Source of the DNA: JBICIG01 sp043101605
Lineage (GTDB): Bacteria > Planctomycetota > Phycisphaerae > Phycisphaerales > UBA1924
NCBI GenBank assembly: GCA_043101605.1
Contig: JBICIG010000003.1
Location: 10,021 to 74,020, forward strand
Direction of reading: 5' to 3'
Length of the DNA stretch: 64,000 bases
The position numbers were made by a program, and so were the translations under genes. The stretch's first letter is position 1. Each line of letters starts with the position of its first letter. Positions 52,601-60,232 of the stretch are shown piece by piece. The notes beneath the pieces were generated by a model. It worked only from the letters and a program-made list of their open reading frames with translations. It was not told the DNA's origin and did no database searches.

Positions 52601-53874
52601 GGCGACTGGCGTTCCCGATGCTCGAGGAATCGAGCAAGCCCTGGGCGTCGCGGGCGCTGGCGACTAGGCCCGGCGGGCCTGGCAAGACGGCGATCGGCGC
52701 GATCGGTGTGGACGGATCGGGCCGACCCGAGATCGCGTGGGAACGGTCGTTCGACGCGCCCGTGCGCGTGGTGCGGCGCGACGCCGATGCACTGGACCTG
52801 CTGGTCGGGGTGAACGGGCGGCGCCGGCTGGTGCGGCTCGAGACGGCGCGCGGCGCGGTCGTCTGGCAGACCGACACGATCGACGAGGTGCTGCACGGTT
52901 CGGGCGAGGCGGCGCGGGCGTTCTATGGCTCGGTGTCGGGCGAGGCGATGACGCCGCTGGATGGGGCGGTCGCGGCGCGCGACCTGCTGCTCCATGAGCG
53001 CGACGGCACGCTGCTGGTGGTCGATCGGGCGGGGTCGGCGGCGGCGATCGACCTGCAGACCGGCAAGGCGTACTGGCGGGCCCGCACCGGTGTCGGGCGC
53101 GTCGATGCCGCCGCGATCGCGGGCGGGTCGGTGGTTGTCGCGGGCGCGCGCGACTGGAGCGATCCCGAGGGCGCCAACGCGAGCCTGCTGGTGTCGCTGG
53201 ATGCACGCGCGGGCGAGCGCGTGCGTGAGACGAGCCTCGGCGACGAGCGCGTGCGCTGGATGCGGGCGACCGATGACGGCTCGGTGATCATCGCGCAGGA
53301 GCCGTCGCTGGCGCGGCTGGACCCGTGGTCGCACGAAGCGACCTGGACCTGGTTCGGCGCCGGGGCCGACGGATTGATCGATGCGTGGGTGGTGGGCGAG
53401 CGGATGTACCTGCTCGACGCGTCGGCGGGGCTGCTCGGCGGGCGCCTGGACACCTGGGTCTTCGAGGCGTCGGTCATCCCCGAGACCGCGCCGATACGCA
53501 GCGCCGGCATCGTGCGCTCGACGCTGGTCGACGGCGGCGTGATCTTCGCGAGCGCCGGCGGGGTCGTAGCGCTCGATGAGCGAGGCGGGGTGATCGGGGC
53601 CGATGCGCTCGACTTGCGCGATCGGCTGGTGCCGGCGGCGGTGGGGAACGATCGGGTGGTGGTCGTCGAGCGCGTGCCGGACTCGGATGCGTTTCCGCGG
53701 CTGTTCGTGCTGGATCACACGGGTCGGCTGCTCGAGCCGCCGACGGACCTGGCGCTCCCGCCCGGCGCGGGGCCCGAGGCGGTCGCGGTGATCGACGGCG
53801 CGGTGCTGGTCGAGGCGGGGCACGCGGTGGTGGTGCTTACCGGAGCGGCCGAGAACGCGTCGGCGGACCCGTGA
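49672..53874 (+). CDS. Giant PQQ-repeat (beta-propeller) exported protein
   Basis: The 1400-residue protein starts with an export signal (RLAAIAASCGLACGSIAA). A helical region with TPR-like character follows (about 45-270). Next is a first set of PQQ-like blades, such as GLDRQTGRVLWNW, GLDAWTGRVKW and AIEADSGRVRWARRYPG. A second helical region lies at about 690-960, and a second propeller has IDLQTGKAYWRA and LDARAGERV. The layout suggests a large outer scaffold; PQQ-type blades do not imply PQQ binding here. ATG 49672 has GGAAAGG upstream. Function unknown. Confidence 0.8.
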   Translation: MSQRRGSTRRGTSRARLAAIAASCGLACGSIAARIPWSGVQPGQPENPVYFDDAPVARQTLDRARELAASGSAGQAVRVLQRLIDESGERLLEADTDLFIPVVEHAQALLRSDAALLELYRQTEEPVARAMLEAGRFDEVVRTRLLTPSGLEAGLRLAQQRFEAGAFEASRLMLARLADHPDRTRGQGGELAHRVAWYLGREDARAWAESFAGGPAASLPTLPRDEALPATVRLGVESIDDAPAKIEVERVVSRPLHSSELVGIEERQVRQGRSESGLWIQPTVSGEVVFINDGARFGAWDRFTLSPRWRTQPEILDRMLDRLVRTQVGPSEGATGSIAVGPGVVAGVTGRATESGDWAGRVVHGLDRQTGRVLWNWHPVLEEPSLAQASPNDEVEIVEGTVVVPAMKLGSSRRLWSAYLFGLDAWTGRVKWTRLVGSAGAVPYSNTWEEIGSGGTAHRGVIYRVEGVGVIAAIEADSGRVRWARRYPGRVTWMGRDSNEASPSLTRPKPLIDGDSLIALLTSRNEVVRLDLETGEQLGRRDANMLGSPRYLVRAGDRLVAMGAVTVVTLPLESFETAPPMRGAAYPGDGFIGRAIGAPGRLLIPTRAGLLLVDPANPASSEAGFIELDRSGQVLAVEGQVLAADTQGLHSYLVWDVAERVLSRRMEERAGDPDPAMTYLELAHQAGRSERLIEAADRALSAIATLPAGEARERAGDRLFRALVWVAIDRDLRATQRETARAVIDRLGRAAHTPEQSAIHLFELGSFEDQGGAPASAVEAYQRVLEDATLAAAPYNLGGIVVPARREATRRLAELIDAHGSGLYDAVARRARDAFAAARDADAFESVARRFPAWSGTPGAWLEAAARHGQAGRAPAEIAALRAGLERARALGDRGDRAAREELAGRLLIALGEAGRETELATLMREVMDASLTLRNEGAEIMPVAFEQLIERRRSERLALPEAPRRVRTVAGVLPEWRLAFPMLEESSKPWASRALATRPGGPGKTAIGAIGVDGSGRPEIAWERSFDAPVRVVRRDADALDLLVGVNGRRRLVRLETARGAVVWQTDTIDEVLHGSGEAARAFYGSVSGEAMTPLDGAVAARDLLLHERDGTLLVVDRAGSAAAIDLQTGKAYWRARTGVGRVDAAAIAGGSVVVAGARDWSDPEGANASLLVSLDARAGERVRETSLGDERVRWMRATDDGSVIIAQEPSLARLDPWSHEATWTWFGAGADGLIDAWVVGERMYLLDASAGLLGGRLDTWVFEASVIPETAPIRSAGIVRSTLVDGGVIFASAGGVVALDERGGVIGADALDLRDRLVPAAVGNDRVVVVERVPDSDAFPRLFVLDHTGRLLEPPTDLALPPGAGPEAVAVIDGAVLVEAGHAVVVLTGAAENASADP

Positions 53875-53880
53875 GCGGGA

Positions 53881-54348
53881 TCAGTCGTCGGTCACTTCCG
53901 CGGGGTTGCGCCCGGATTCGATGGCCTCGATCTTGCGCACGCGGCGTGCGTGTCGACCGCCGGCGAACTCGGTGGTGAACCACACATCGGCGATCTTCTC
54001 GATGAGGCGCTGCCCGAGCAGGTCGGCGCTGAGGCACAGGACATTGGCGTCGTTGTGGGATCGGCTCAGTTCGGCGGTGAGTTCGTCGTGGACGACCGCA
54101 GCCCGGACGCCCCGGACCTTGTTGGCGGCGATGGCGACGCCGATGCCCGTGCCGCAGACCAGCACGCCGCGGTCGGCCTCGCCCGAGGCGACGGCACGGG
54201 CGACCTCGTAGGCGCGCTCGGGGTAGTCGCAGGGCTCGGTGGTGCAGAGCTCGTCGATGCGGACTTCGTGCCCGTCGCGAGAGAGCTTGTCGGCGAGCTG
54301 GGTGACGGCGGCGACGCCCCGGTGATCGGCGCTCAGGTAGACCTTCAT
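53881..54348 (-). CDS. rpiB: Ribose 5-phosphate isomerase B
   Basis: The 155-residue enzyme interconverts ribose 5-phosphate and ribulose 5-phosphate. It has SADHRGVAA at the start, DYPERAYEVARAV, VLVCGTGIGVAIAANKV with the catalytic Cys, and LSRSHNDANVLCL. ATG 54348 overlaps the stop of the upstream Sua5/phosphatase gene as ATGA, so translation is coupled. The gene ends six bases from the convergent PQQ-repeat gene, leaving no room for a separate terminator. Confidence 0.95.
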   Translation of the reverse strand: MKVYLSADHRGVAAVTQLADKLSRDGHEVRIDELCTTEPCDYPERAYEVARAVASGEADRGVLVCGTGIGVAIAANKVRGVRAAVVHDELTAELSRSHNDANVLCLSADLLGQRLIEKIADVWFTTEFAGGRHARRVRKIEAIESGRNPAEVTDD

Positions 54349-55466
54349 CGATCGAGCTCCTGGAGTCGGGCGGTGATCAGCTCGCGCAGCCGGGCCGCGG
54401 TCGAAGCGTAGACCTCGCGCCCCATGCCGATGGGGTCCTCGACGCCCACGCCCTGGGGATCGAGCGTCACGGCTCGTGAGCGCACCGACGGATCGATCGC
54501 CAGCAGCGCTTCGAGATGGGCGGGGGTCATCGCGAAGATGAGCTCGGCGCGGGCGAGCAGGTCGCGCGTGACGGCCCGCGAGCGGTGGTCGCCCAGGTCG
54601 ATCCCGAGTTCGGCGAGGACCTCGACGGCTTCGGGCGTCGCGGGGGCCCCCGGGCCGGCCGAAACGCCGGCGCTCTCGACGCGCGTGGGGACGGCGGGCT
54701 CGAGCTCGGCGAGGAGGTGGCGGGCGATAGCTTCGGCCATCGGGCTTCGGCAGGTGTTGCCCGTGCACACGAAGAGGATGAGCCGTTCGGAGGGGGTCTC
54801 GAACGCGCGGGGTTCGATCGCGCCGACACGGAGGACCTCGACCGAGCCGTCGCGCCCGAGGCGGACGGTGGTGGAGGGCTTGCCGCGGGTCGCGGGCCCG
54901 TCGTCGAGGATCTCGGCGACGCCGGCGGCTTCGGCGCTGGCGACGAGCGGATCGGAGAGGTCGCGGTCGTCGCCCCAGCCGGTCGCCGCGAGGCGCGCGC
55001 ACACCACCGGCTGCTCGCACTCGGCGAGCACGCTGCGGGCGATGGGGTGGTCGGGGATGCGGACGAAGAGCGACGAGCCGTCGTCGGCGGCGCGGGGCTG
55101 GAGCCCGGCGCGTTCGGCGGCGGCGGCGGGGTCGTCGGTCTCGAGGACGAAGCTGACCGGACCCGAGGCGTGGCGTCGGATGAGCCGGCGCGAGGTCTCG
55201 GGCAGGTCGGGCAGGGCGCGCCAGAGCGATTCGAGGTTCGGCGCGTGCCAGGTCGAGTGCCAGTCGGAGGGCGGGGTGTCGGGGGAGGTGAGCGTGCGCA
55301 GGCGTTCGAGCGCGCCCGCGTGGGCGGCCGACGCGGCGAGCCCGTAGACGGTTTCGGTGGGAAGGATGACCAGCGAGCCGGCGTCGAGAGCGCGGGCGGC
55401 GCGCTCGATCCGCTGCCTCCGATCGGCGGGGGAGAGCTGGTCGAGCGTGGGGGAGGTGCTGGTCAT
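54345..55466 (-). CDS. Sua5/YrdC - low-molecular-weight protein tyrosine phosphatase fusion
   Basis: The 373-residue protein has an N-terminal Sua5/YrdC/YwlC domain (ILPTETVYGLAA, SGPVSFVL, PDHPIAR; residues about 20-215), the enzyme type that makes threonylcarbamoyl-AMP for tRNA t6A. Its C-terminal part (about 228-373) is a low-molecular-weight phosphatase with the P-loop LFVCTGNTCRSPMAEA and a DPIGMG segment carrying the acid Asp. The Sua5 half is somewhat divergent, without the canonical KxR-type ATP segment I would expect. Coupled to rpiB downstream. ATG 55466. Confidence 0.88.
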   Translation of the reverse strand: MTSTSPTLDQLSPADRRQRIERAARALDAGSLVILPTETVYGLAASAAHAGALERLRTLTSPDTPPSDWHSTWHAPNLESLWRALPDLPETSRRLIRRHASGPVSFVLETDDPAAAAERAGLQPRAADDGSSLFVRIPDHPIARSVLAECEQPVVCARLAATGWGDDRDLSDPLVASAEAAGVAEILDDGPATRGKPSTTVRLGRDGSVEVLRVGAIEPRAFETPSERLILFVCTGNTCRSPMAEAIARHLLAELEPAVPTRVESAGVSAGPGAPATPEAVEVLAELGIDLGDHRSRAVTRDLLARAELIFAMTPAHLEALLAIDPSVRSRAVTLDPQGVGVEDPIGMGREVYASTAARLRELITARLQELDR

Positions 55467-55597
55467 CGGGATCCGGGGTCGGGGTTGCAGCGTCCGGGTC
55501 GGCTTGGTTCCGGGATGGGTCGGCGCAGTATCGCGTTCGGCGGGCGGTGGTTCAAACCGGGAATCGACCCGGGCGTTCGGATCGACGAGGGCGGGGG

Positions 55598-55975
55598 TCA
55601 GGAATCGGGCTCGGTGTGGAGGCGGCAGGCGCCCACGGCCGGGTCGCGCTTGCGGGCGGCGGCGATCCGGCGATAAACCGCCCGCCCGAGGTGGGCGATC
55701 CCCGGGAGGTACATCAGCAGGGCGGGCAGGAAGCCCAGCGGCGTGACGAGCAGGGCCCGGCGGACGGCGTCGTGCCCCATCAGCACCCGCCCGGACGGGG
55801 TCACCGCGGGGAGGGCGTCGAGGGCGGCATCGCGCGAGACGGGGAGTTCGTCGTCGGGCACCTCGGTCTGGTCGACCCACTCGACGCGTTGGAGCCAGTC
55901 GAGGCGCTCGAGCCAGCGGCGGCTGCGCTGGCACAGCCCGCAGCGCCCGTCGTAGAAGCAGCGGAGTCGGGGCAT
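55598..55975 (-). CDS. DCC family thiol-disulfide oxidoreductase-like protein (DUF393)
   Basis: The 125-residue protein has the DCC signature FYDGRCGLCQRSRRWL at its start. VEWVDQTE and GHDAVRRALL follow, and a hydrophobic helix (LGFLPALLMYLPGI) lies in the C-terminal half. The CxxC pair suggests a redox role; no specific substrate is known. ATG 55975 has TACCAT five bases upstream and no Shine-Dalgarno sequence. It lies 131 bases upstream of the Sua5-phosphatase gene on the same strand. Confidence 0.87.
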   Translation of the reverse strand: MPRLRCFYDGRCGLCQRSRRWLERLDWLQRVEWVDQTEVPDDELPVSRDAALDALPAVTPSGRVLMGHDAVRRALLVTPLGFLPALLMYLPGIAHLGRAVYRRIAAARKRDPAVGACRLHTEPDS

Positions 55976-56361
55976 GGGGGATGGTAGCCGGGGCGGGCGA
56001 AGGGTTTTGATCGGGAGCCCGGGATGCGGTTCGGTTCCGGGGAAGGGGCGGCGAGGCCCTGTGGAGGCGGCGTGGATTGGGGGGATGGAGGAAACACGCC
56101 GGGGGCGCGGGGCGAACAGATGAGGGTGGGAGCCCGGCGCGGCTTCGGCGGCGAGATCGGTTCCCCTATGATGAGGATGGTGCCGCGGCCGGTGATCCGG
56201 CTGGTGGCGGGATCGGTTTCCGGTCGATTCACGATCGGGGCGCGGCTGCTTGGATTCCGGATGCGAGGGGCCCCGGGGGCGGGGTGATCGGCCACAGGCC
56301 GGGCGCGTTCGGGGTCGGTTTTCGAACGGTGGGAATCGCGGGCGATGGAGCGGAACGAGTC
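55976..56361 (+). other. 386-base intergenic region upstream of the prepilin-like gene
   Basis: I see no confident gene. At its left edge the TACCAT box of the DCC gene lies at 55981-55986 on the minus strand. A TATGAT hexamer at 56167-56172 (plus strand) is a good -10 match, with a weak -35, and could serve the prepilin-like gene with a leader of about 180 bases. Nothing else stands out. Confidence 0.4.
55981..55986 (-). promoter_or_regulatory. TACCAT box, probable leaderless promoter of the DCC gene
   Basis: TACCAT on the minus strand, five bases, then ATG at 55975. Same hexamer and spacing as ispE. Confidence 0.5.
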
Positions 56362-57480
56362 ATGAAGCGAGCGAACGGCCTTCGACGCGGATTCACGCTG
56401 GTCGAACTCCTGGTGGTGATCATCATCATTGTCATCATCGTGGCGCTGGTGTTCCCGGCGCTGGGCGGGGCGCGCAATGTCGCGCGGACCGCGGCGACCG
56501 AGACGACGATGAAGGAGTTCGGGAACGCGATCGACGCGTACCGGCAGGACAACGATCAGCGCGCGCCCGGGATCTTTGATGCCGAGGAGATGGGCGACCC
56601 CGAGAACGCGAGCACCTACGGGTTCACGGCGATGGAGAACGCGGTGCTGGCGCTGGCGGGCGGCGTGATCGAGACCGACAGTGCGCCGAGCGATGCGTTG
56701 AACTTCGGGCCGACCGCCCAGGCGCTGGCCGACAACGACAACTACGGCCCGGGCGGAATCGTCCGGCGCGTGCGGGTGTCGCTGATCGGCAACGCGGAGG
56801 TGTCGGGCAACCCGGGGTATTGGAGCCCCAACGACCGGATCTTCCAGGCGCAGGAGCGCCCGCTGAGCCAGTTCGGCGCGGGGGCGGGTCTGTCGGCGAC
56901 GGTCGCTGACATCCCCGATGTGGTCGATGCGTGGGGCAACCCGATGCTGCTGTGGGTCGAGAACGATCTCGGGCCGCGGACGATCACGACCGAGGAGGAC
57001 TTCGCGAGCGTGGACACCGGCTCGGGCCCGTCGCGTTTCTACTGGGCGTCGAACGCGGGGTTCCTGGAGTCGACGCAGCTCGGCAAGGGCGCGCAGGATC
57101 AGACCGAGGGCGGGGGTGAGCCGCACAGCCTGATCGGCGGCGGGCACACCGACGCGGAGATCGCCACGACGCTCGGAGGGTTCCTCGGGAGCCCGGCGTT
57201 CCCGGCGCAGGGGGACTTCAACGCGAGCGGGTTCAACTATCAGAACCTGCTGCCGGCCGCGGCGCGCGGGCGGGCGATCATGCAGTCGGCGGGGATCGAC
57301 GGGTACTACCTGAGCACCGCCGACCGCGCGGGCAAGAACTTCAGCGCCGACGCGAACGGGCTGCCTTATTACGGCAATTTCTTCCTGCCCGACGGGACGC
57401 GCTTCCTCAAGGACGGCACGCCCTCGACGCGCGACCAGCTCGACGGGTTCGACGACATCGTCCAGTCCTTCGGGAGCTGA
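56362..57480 (+). CDS. Prepilin-like protein with type IV pilin N-terminal signal
   Basis: The 372-residue protein starts MKRANGLRRGFTLVELLVVI. This is a prepilin peptidase site (cut after Gly10, Phe1 methylated, Glu5) followed by the hydrophobic stalk helix. The remaining 330 residues form a large soluble head with polar loops, much larger than most major pilins, so a minor pilin, pseudopilin or planctomycete-style surface protein is likely. No secretion ATPase or peptidase gene is adjacent. ATG 56362 has GGAGCGGAACG upstream. A strong terminator follows and comEC begins next. Confidence 0.88.
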   Translation: MKRANGLRRGFTLVELLVVIIIIVIIVALVFPALGGARNVARTAATETTMKEFGNAIDAYRQDNDQRAPGIFDAEEMGDPENASTYGFTAMENAVLALAGGVIETDSAPSDALNFGPTAQALADNDNYGPGGIVRRVRVSLIGNAEVSGNPGYWSPNDRIFQAQERPLSQFGAGAGLSATVADIPDVVDAWGNPMLLWVENDLGPRTITTEEDFASVDTGSGPSRFYWASNAGFLESTQLGKGAQDQTEGGGEPHSLIGGGHTDAEIATTLGGFLGSPAFPAQGDFNASGFNYQNLLPAAARGRAIMQSAGIDGYYLSTADRAGKNFSADANGLPYYGNFFLPDGTRFLKDGTPSTRDQLDGFDDIVQSFGS

Positions 57481-57499
57481 GGGATCCACGACACCGTGT

Positions 57500-57531
57500 C
57501 ACGCCCGGGTTCTTTGAGCCCGGGCGTGTTT
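57500..57531 (+). terminator. Rho-independent terminator after the prepilin-like gene
   Basis: Perfect ten-base arms CACGCCCGGG and CCCGGGCGTG around a nine-base loop, followed by TTTGCTTCT. It starts 20 bases after the stop and should separate this gene from comEC. Confidence 0.85.
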
Positions 57532-57596
57532 GCTTCTGGCGGGGCGGGGTGTCGGGGGATCGGGCGGCGCGGGCTTCGGGCGGCTCTCTTGACCGG

Positions 57597-60194
57597 ATGG
57601 CGGCGGATCGGGAGGCTTGGCGGGTGGATCCGCTGCTGGATGAATCCGCGGGAGGGCGGCGCACGCCGGCGTCGCGGGTGGCGCTGGGGGCGCTGGGGTT
57701 GTTTGCGCTGGGGATGGTCGGGGCGAGGTGGCTGCCGATCGTGCCGGGCGTGGCGTGGTTTGCGCTGGCGAGCGGGTTGTGCGCGCTGGCGGGGGTGGTG
57801 CGCGGGGATGGCTCGCGTCGGCGGGAGGGTCTGGTCGCGGCGGCGCTCGGGTTGGCGCTGGCGTGCGTCGGGGCGGGGGTGCTCGCGACGCGCGCGCACG
57901 AGGCGGGCGGCGCGACCCTCGGCGTCGTGCTGGCGGTCGAGGATCCCGCGGCGCGCGGGCGGCTGGTGACGCTCGAGGGCGTGGTGCTGGGCGCGCCCGA
58001 AGCGGTCGAGCCGGCGCGCGGGGCGCTGGCGTCGTTCTCGTGGCGTGAGCCGACGACGGCGATGATCGTGCGAACGGAAGTGGTGATCGGGAACGCGGGC
58101 GAGCGCGTGCCGGTGCGCGGGCGCGTGCGCGTGCGGTTGGGGGAGCGGGCGGAGGAGGTCGGCGTGCGCGCGGGGGACGCGGTCCGGCTGACGGGCATGT
58201 TCGTGCCGGTGCGGGGTCCGATGAACCCGGGCGAGGCGGATCGACGGCTGGTGGCGAACCAGGCGGGCGAGGCGGGGACGGTGTTTGTGCCGACGGCGGC
58301 GTTGATCGAGCCGGTGGGTGAGCGCGGCGTGCTGGGGCGCGTCGAGTGGTCGCTCCGGCGCGGCGTGTCGTGGGTGCGCTCGCGCGCGGGGGCGGCGTTG
58401 GGGGATCGAGGGGGTCCAGAGGATCGTGCGCGTGCGATGCTGCGGGCGCTGGTGCTGGGAGAGCGGGATGCGTCGCTGTCGCCGGTGCAGCGGACTTTCG
58501 AGCGGGTCGGGATCGCGCACCTGTTGGCGATTTCCGGGTTTCATCTGACGGTGCTTGCCGCGTCGTTCGTGGTGCTGCTGCGGGTGCTGGGGGATTTCGG
58601 GCGGCTCGAGGCTTGGCTGGTGGTGGCGGCGATCGTGCTGTGCGTGGTGGTGGTGCCGGCGCGGGCGCCGATCGTGCGGGCGGCGGCGCTGGCGATCGGG
58701 ATGGTGCTCGGGTCGGGGCTGGGGAGGCGATACGACGCGGGGGCGCTGCTCGGGTGGATCGGGATCGGGCTTCTCGTCTGGCGGCCCATGGATGTGTTCA
58801 ATCTCGGGTTTCAACTCAGCGTCGGTCTGACGCTGGCGCTGGTGTGGTTCGGCGCGCGCGCGAACGCGATGCTGGCGCCGGTGCGGCTTCGTGGCGTGAC
58901 GGGGGCGCGGGCGGGTTGGTGGAGCGCGGTGCGTGCTTCGTGGGGAGGGCGATGGGTGACGGGGCTGCTCGCGGCGACGCTGGTGTGCTGGAGCGTGGCG
59001 CTCCCGACGATCCTTGTGCAGACGGGCGTGGTGAGCGCGGGTGGCGTGGTGGCGACGGTGCTGGTGGTGCCGATGATCCTGCCGACGCTCTGGCTCGGGT
59101 ACGCGGCGGCGGGGATCGGGATCGTGTGGCCCGAGGCGGGGGCGCCGGTTGCGACGCTCGCGGCGGTCGGGGCGGAATGGTCGCAGGGGATCGCGGGGGT
59201 GATCGAGCGCGTGCCGGGCGCGTGGGTGATGTCGCCGGTGGTCGGGACGGCGTGGGGGGCGGCGGCGACGGCGTGGATCGTGGTGCTGTGGAGCGGATGC
59301 GGGCGGCGCGCGTGGATGATCACGCTCGGGCTCGGCGTGCTCGGGGCGTGGATGGCGATCGAGGGGCGCGCGCGGGCGCGGATCGACGGCGAGGTGCGCG
59401 TCGACATGCTCGCGGTGGGGGATGGCACCTGCGTCCTGGTGCGGTCCGGGGATGACGCGATGCTGTGGGATTGCGGCTCGACCTGGTTGGGCGTGGGCGA
59501 GCGCCTGGTGCCTGGTTCGGTGCGGGCGCTGGGCGTGCGGAAAGTTCGGCGAGCGGTGATCTCGCACGCGAACATCGATCACTTTTCGGGTCTGCTGGAT
59601 GCGGCGGTGCCGCTGGGCATCGAGGAAGTGATCGTGTCCGAGGCGTTCCTGGCCGAGGCGGCGCGGGCGGGCTCACCCGAAGCGGCGCTGATGGCGGGGC
59701 TCGGTGAGCGCGGGATCCGCGTGCGCACGACGCGGGCGGGTGAATCATGGACGCTGGGGCGGGCGCGGGTGGAGGTGATTCAATCGATTGAGGCCGAGCG
59801 CACGAATGACCGGAGCCTGGTGGTGGCGATCAGCGCCGACACCGAGGCGGGGATGTCGGCGGCGCTGCTGGTGGGGGACCTGGAGGACGACGGGATCGAG
59901 GCGCTGCGGGGGTTGGTCGGTCCGCGGTGGGAGTGCGGGAAGGTGGAGGTGATGGAGTTGCCGCATCACGGGAGTTTCCGGCGGTCGGCCGAGGCGCTGG
60001 TGTCGGAGCTTGGGCCGCGGGTGGTGATGCAGTCGACCGGGCCGATGCGGCTGGGCGATGTGCGTTGGGCGGAGGCGGCACGCGGGCGTCGGTGGTGGAC
60101 GACCGCGGCCGACGGGTGGGCGTGGGCGACGATCCGAAGCGATGGGAGTGTACGGACGGGGGCGGGGCGGGAAGCCTGGGGCAATGGGCAGTAG
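57597..60194 (+). CDS. comEC: ComEC/Rec2 DNA-uptake channel
   Basis: The 865-residue protein has the full ComEC layout: N-terminal helices with a DUF4131-like soluble part (about 60-230), the competence domain with ALVLGERDASLSPVQRTFE and HLLAISGFHLTVLAASF, about ten helices including FNLGFQLSV, and a C-terminal metallo-beta-lactamase domain (LAVGDGTCVLV, LWDCGS, ISHANIDHFSG, LLVGDLEDDG, LPHHGS). It carries single-stranded DNA across the inner membrane in natural transformation. The start is uncertain: ATG 57597 or GTG 57549, neither with a good binding site. Confidence 0.92.
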   Translation: MAADREAWRVDPLLDESAGGRRTPASRVALGALGLFALGMVGARWLPIVPGVAWFALASGLCALAGVVRGDGSRRREGLVAAALGLALACVGAGVLATRAHEAGGATLGVVLAVEDPAARGRLVTLEGVVLGAPEAVEPARGALASFSWREPTTAMIVRTEVVIGNAGERVPVRGRVRVRLGERAEEVGVRAGDAVRLTGMFVPVRGPMNPGEADRRLVANQAGEAGTVFVPTAALIEPVGERGVLGRVEWSLRRGVSWVRSRAGAALGDRGGPEDRARAMLRALVLGERDASLSPVQRTFERVGIAHLLAISGFHLTVLAASFVVLLRVLGDFGRLEAWLVVAAIVLCVVVVPARAPIVRAAALAIGMVLGSGLGRRYDAGALLGWIGIGLLVWRPMDVFNLGFQLSVGLTLALVWFGARANAMLAPVRLRGVTGARAGWWSAVRASWGGRWVTGLLAATLVCWSVALPTILVQTGVVSAGGVVATVLVVPMILPTLWLGYAAAGIGIVWPEAGAPVATLAAVGAEWSQGIAGVIERVPGAWVMSPVVGTAWGAAATAWIVVLWSGCGRRAWMITLGLGVLGAWMAIEGRARARIDGEVRVDMLAVGDGTCVLVRSGDDAMLWDCGSTWLGVGERLVPGSVRALGVRKVRRAVISHANIDHFSGLLDAAVPLGIEEVIVSEAFLAEAARAGSPEAALMAGLGERGIRVRTTRAGESWTLGRARVEVIQSIEAERTNDRSLVVAISADTEAGMSAALLVGDLEDDGIEALRGLVGPRWECGKVEVMELPHHGSFRRSAEALVSELGPRVVMQSTGPMRLGDVRWAEAARGRRWWTTAADGWAWATIRSDGSVRTGAGREAWGNGQ

Positions 60195-60232
60195 GCAATG
60201 GGAGGGGGTTGGGTGCTGGGTGTGGGCGCGCG

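Noticed and set aside
55545..55575. Segment with a tRNA T-arm-like inverted repeat (GGTTCAAACC and GGGTCGATTCCC nearby)
   Set aside because: No matching acceptor, D or anticodon stems at the required distances on either strand.
57369..59582. Open frame of 737 codons antisense to comEC and the end of the prepilin-like gene
   Set aside because: Arg/His/Pro-rich shadow of comEC. It also crosses the terminator at 57500-57531.
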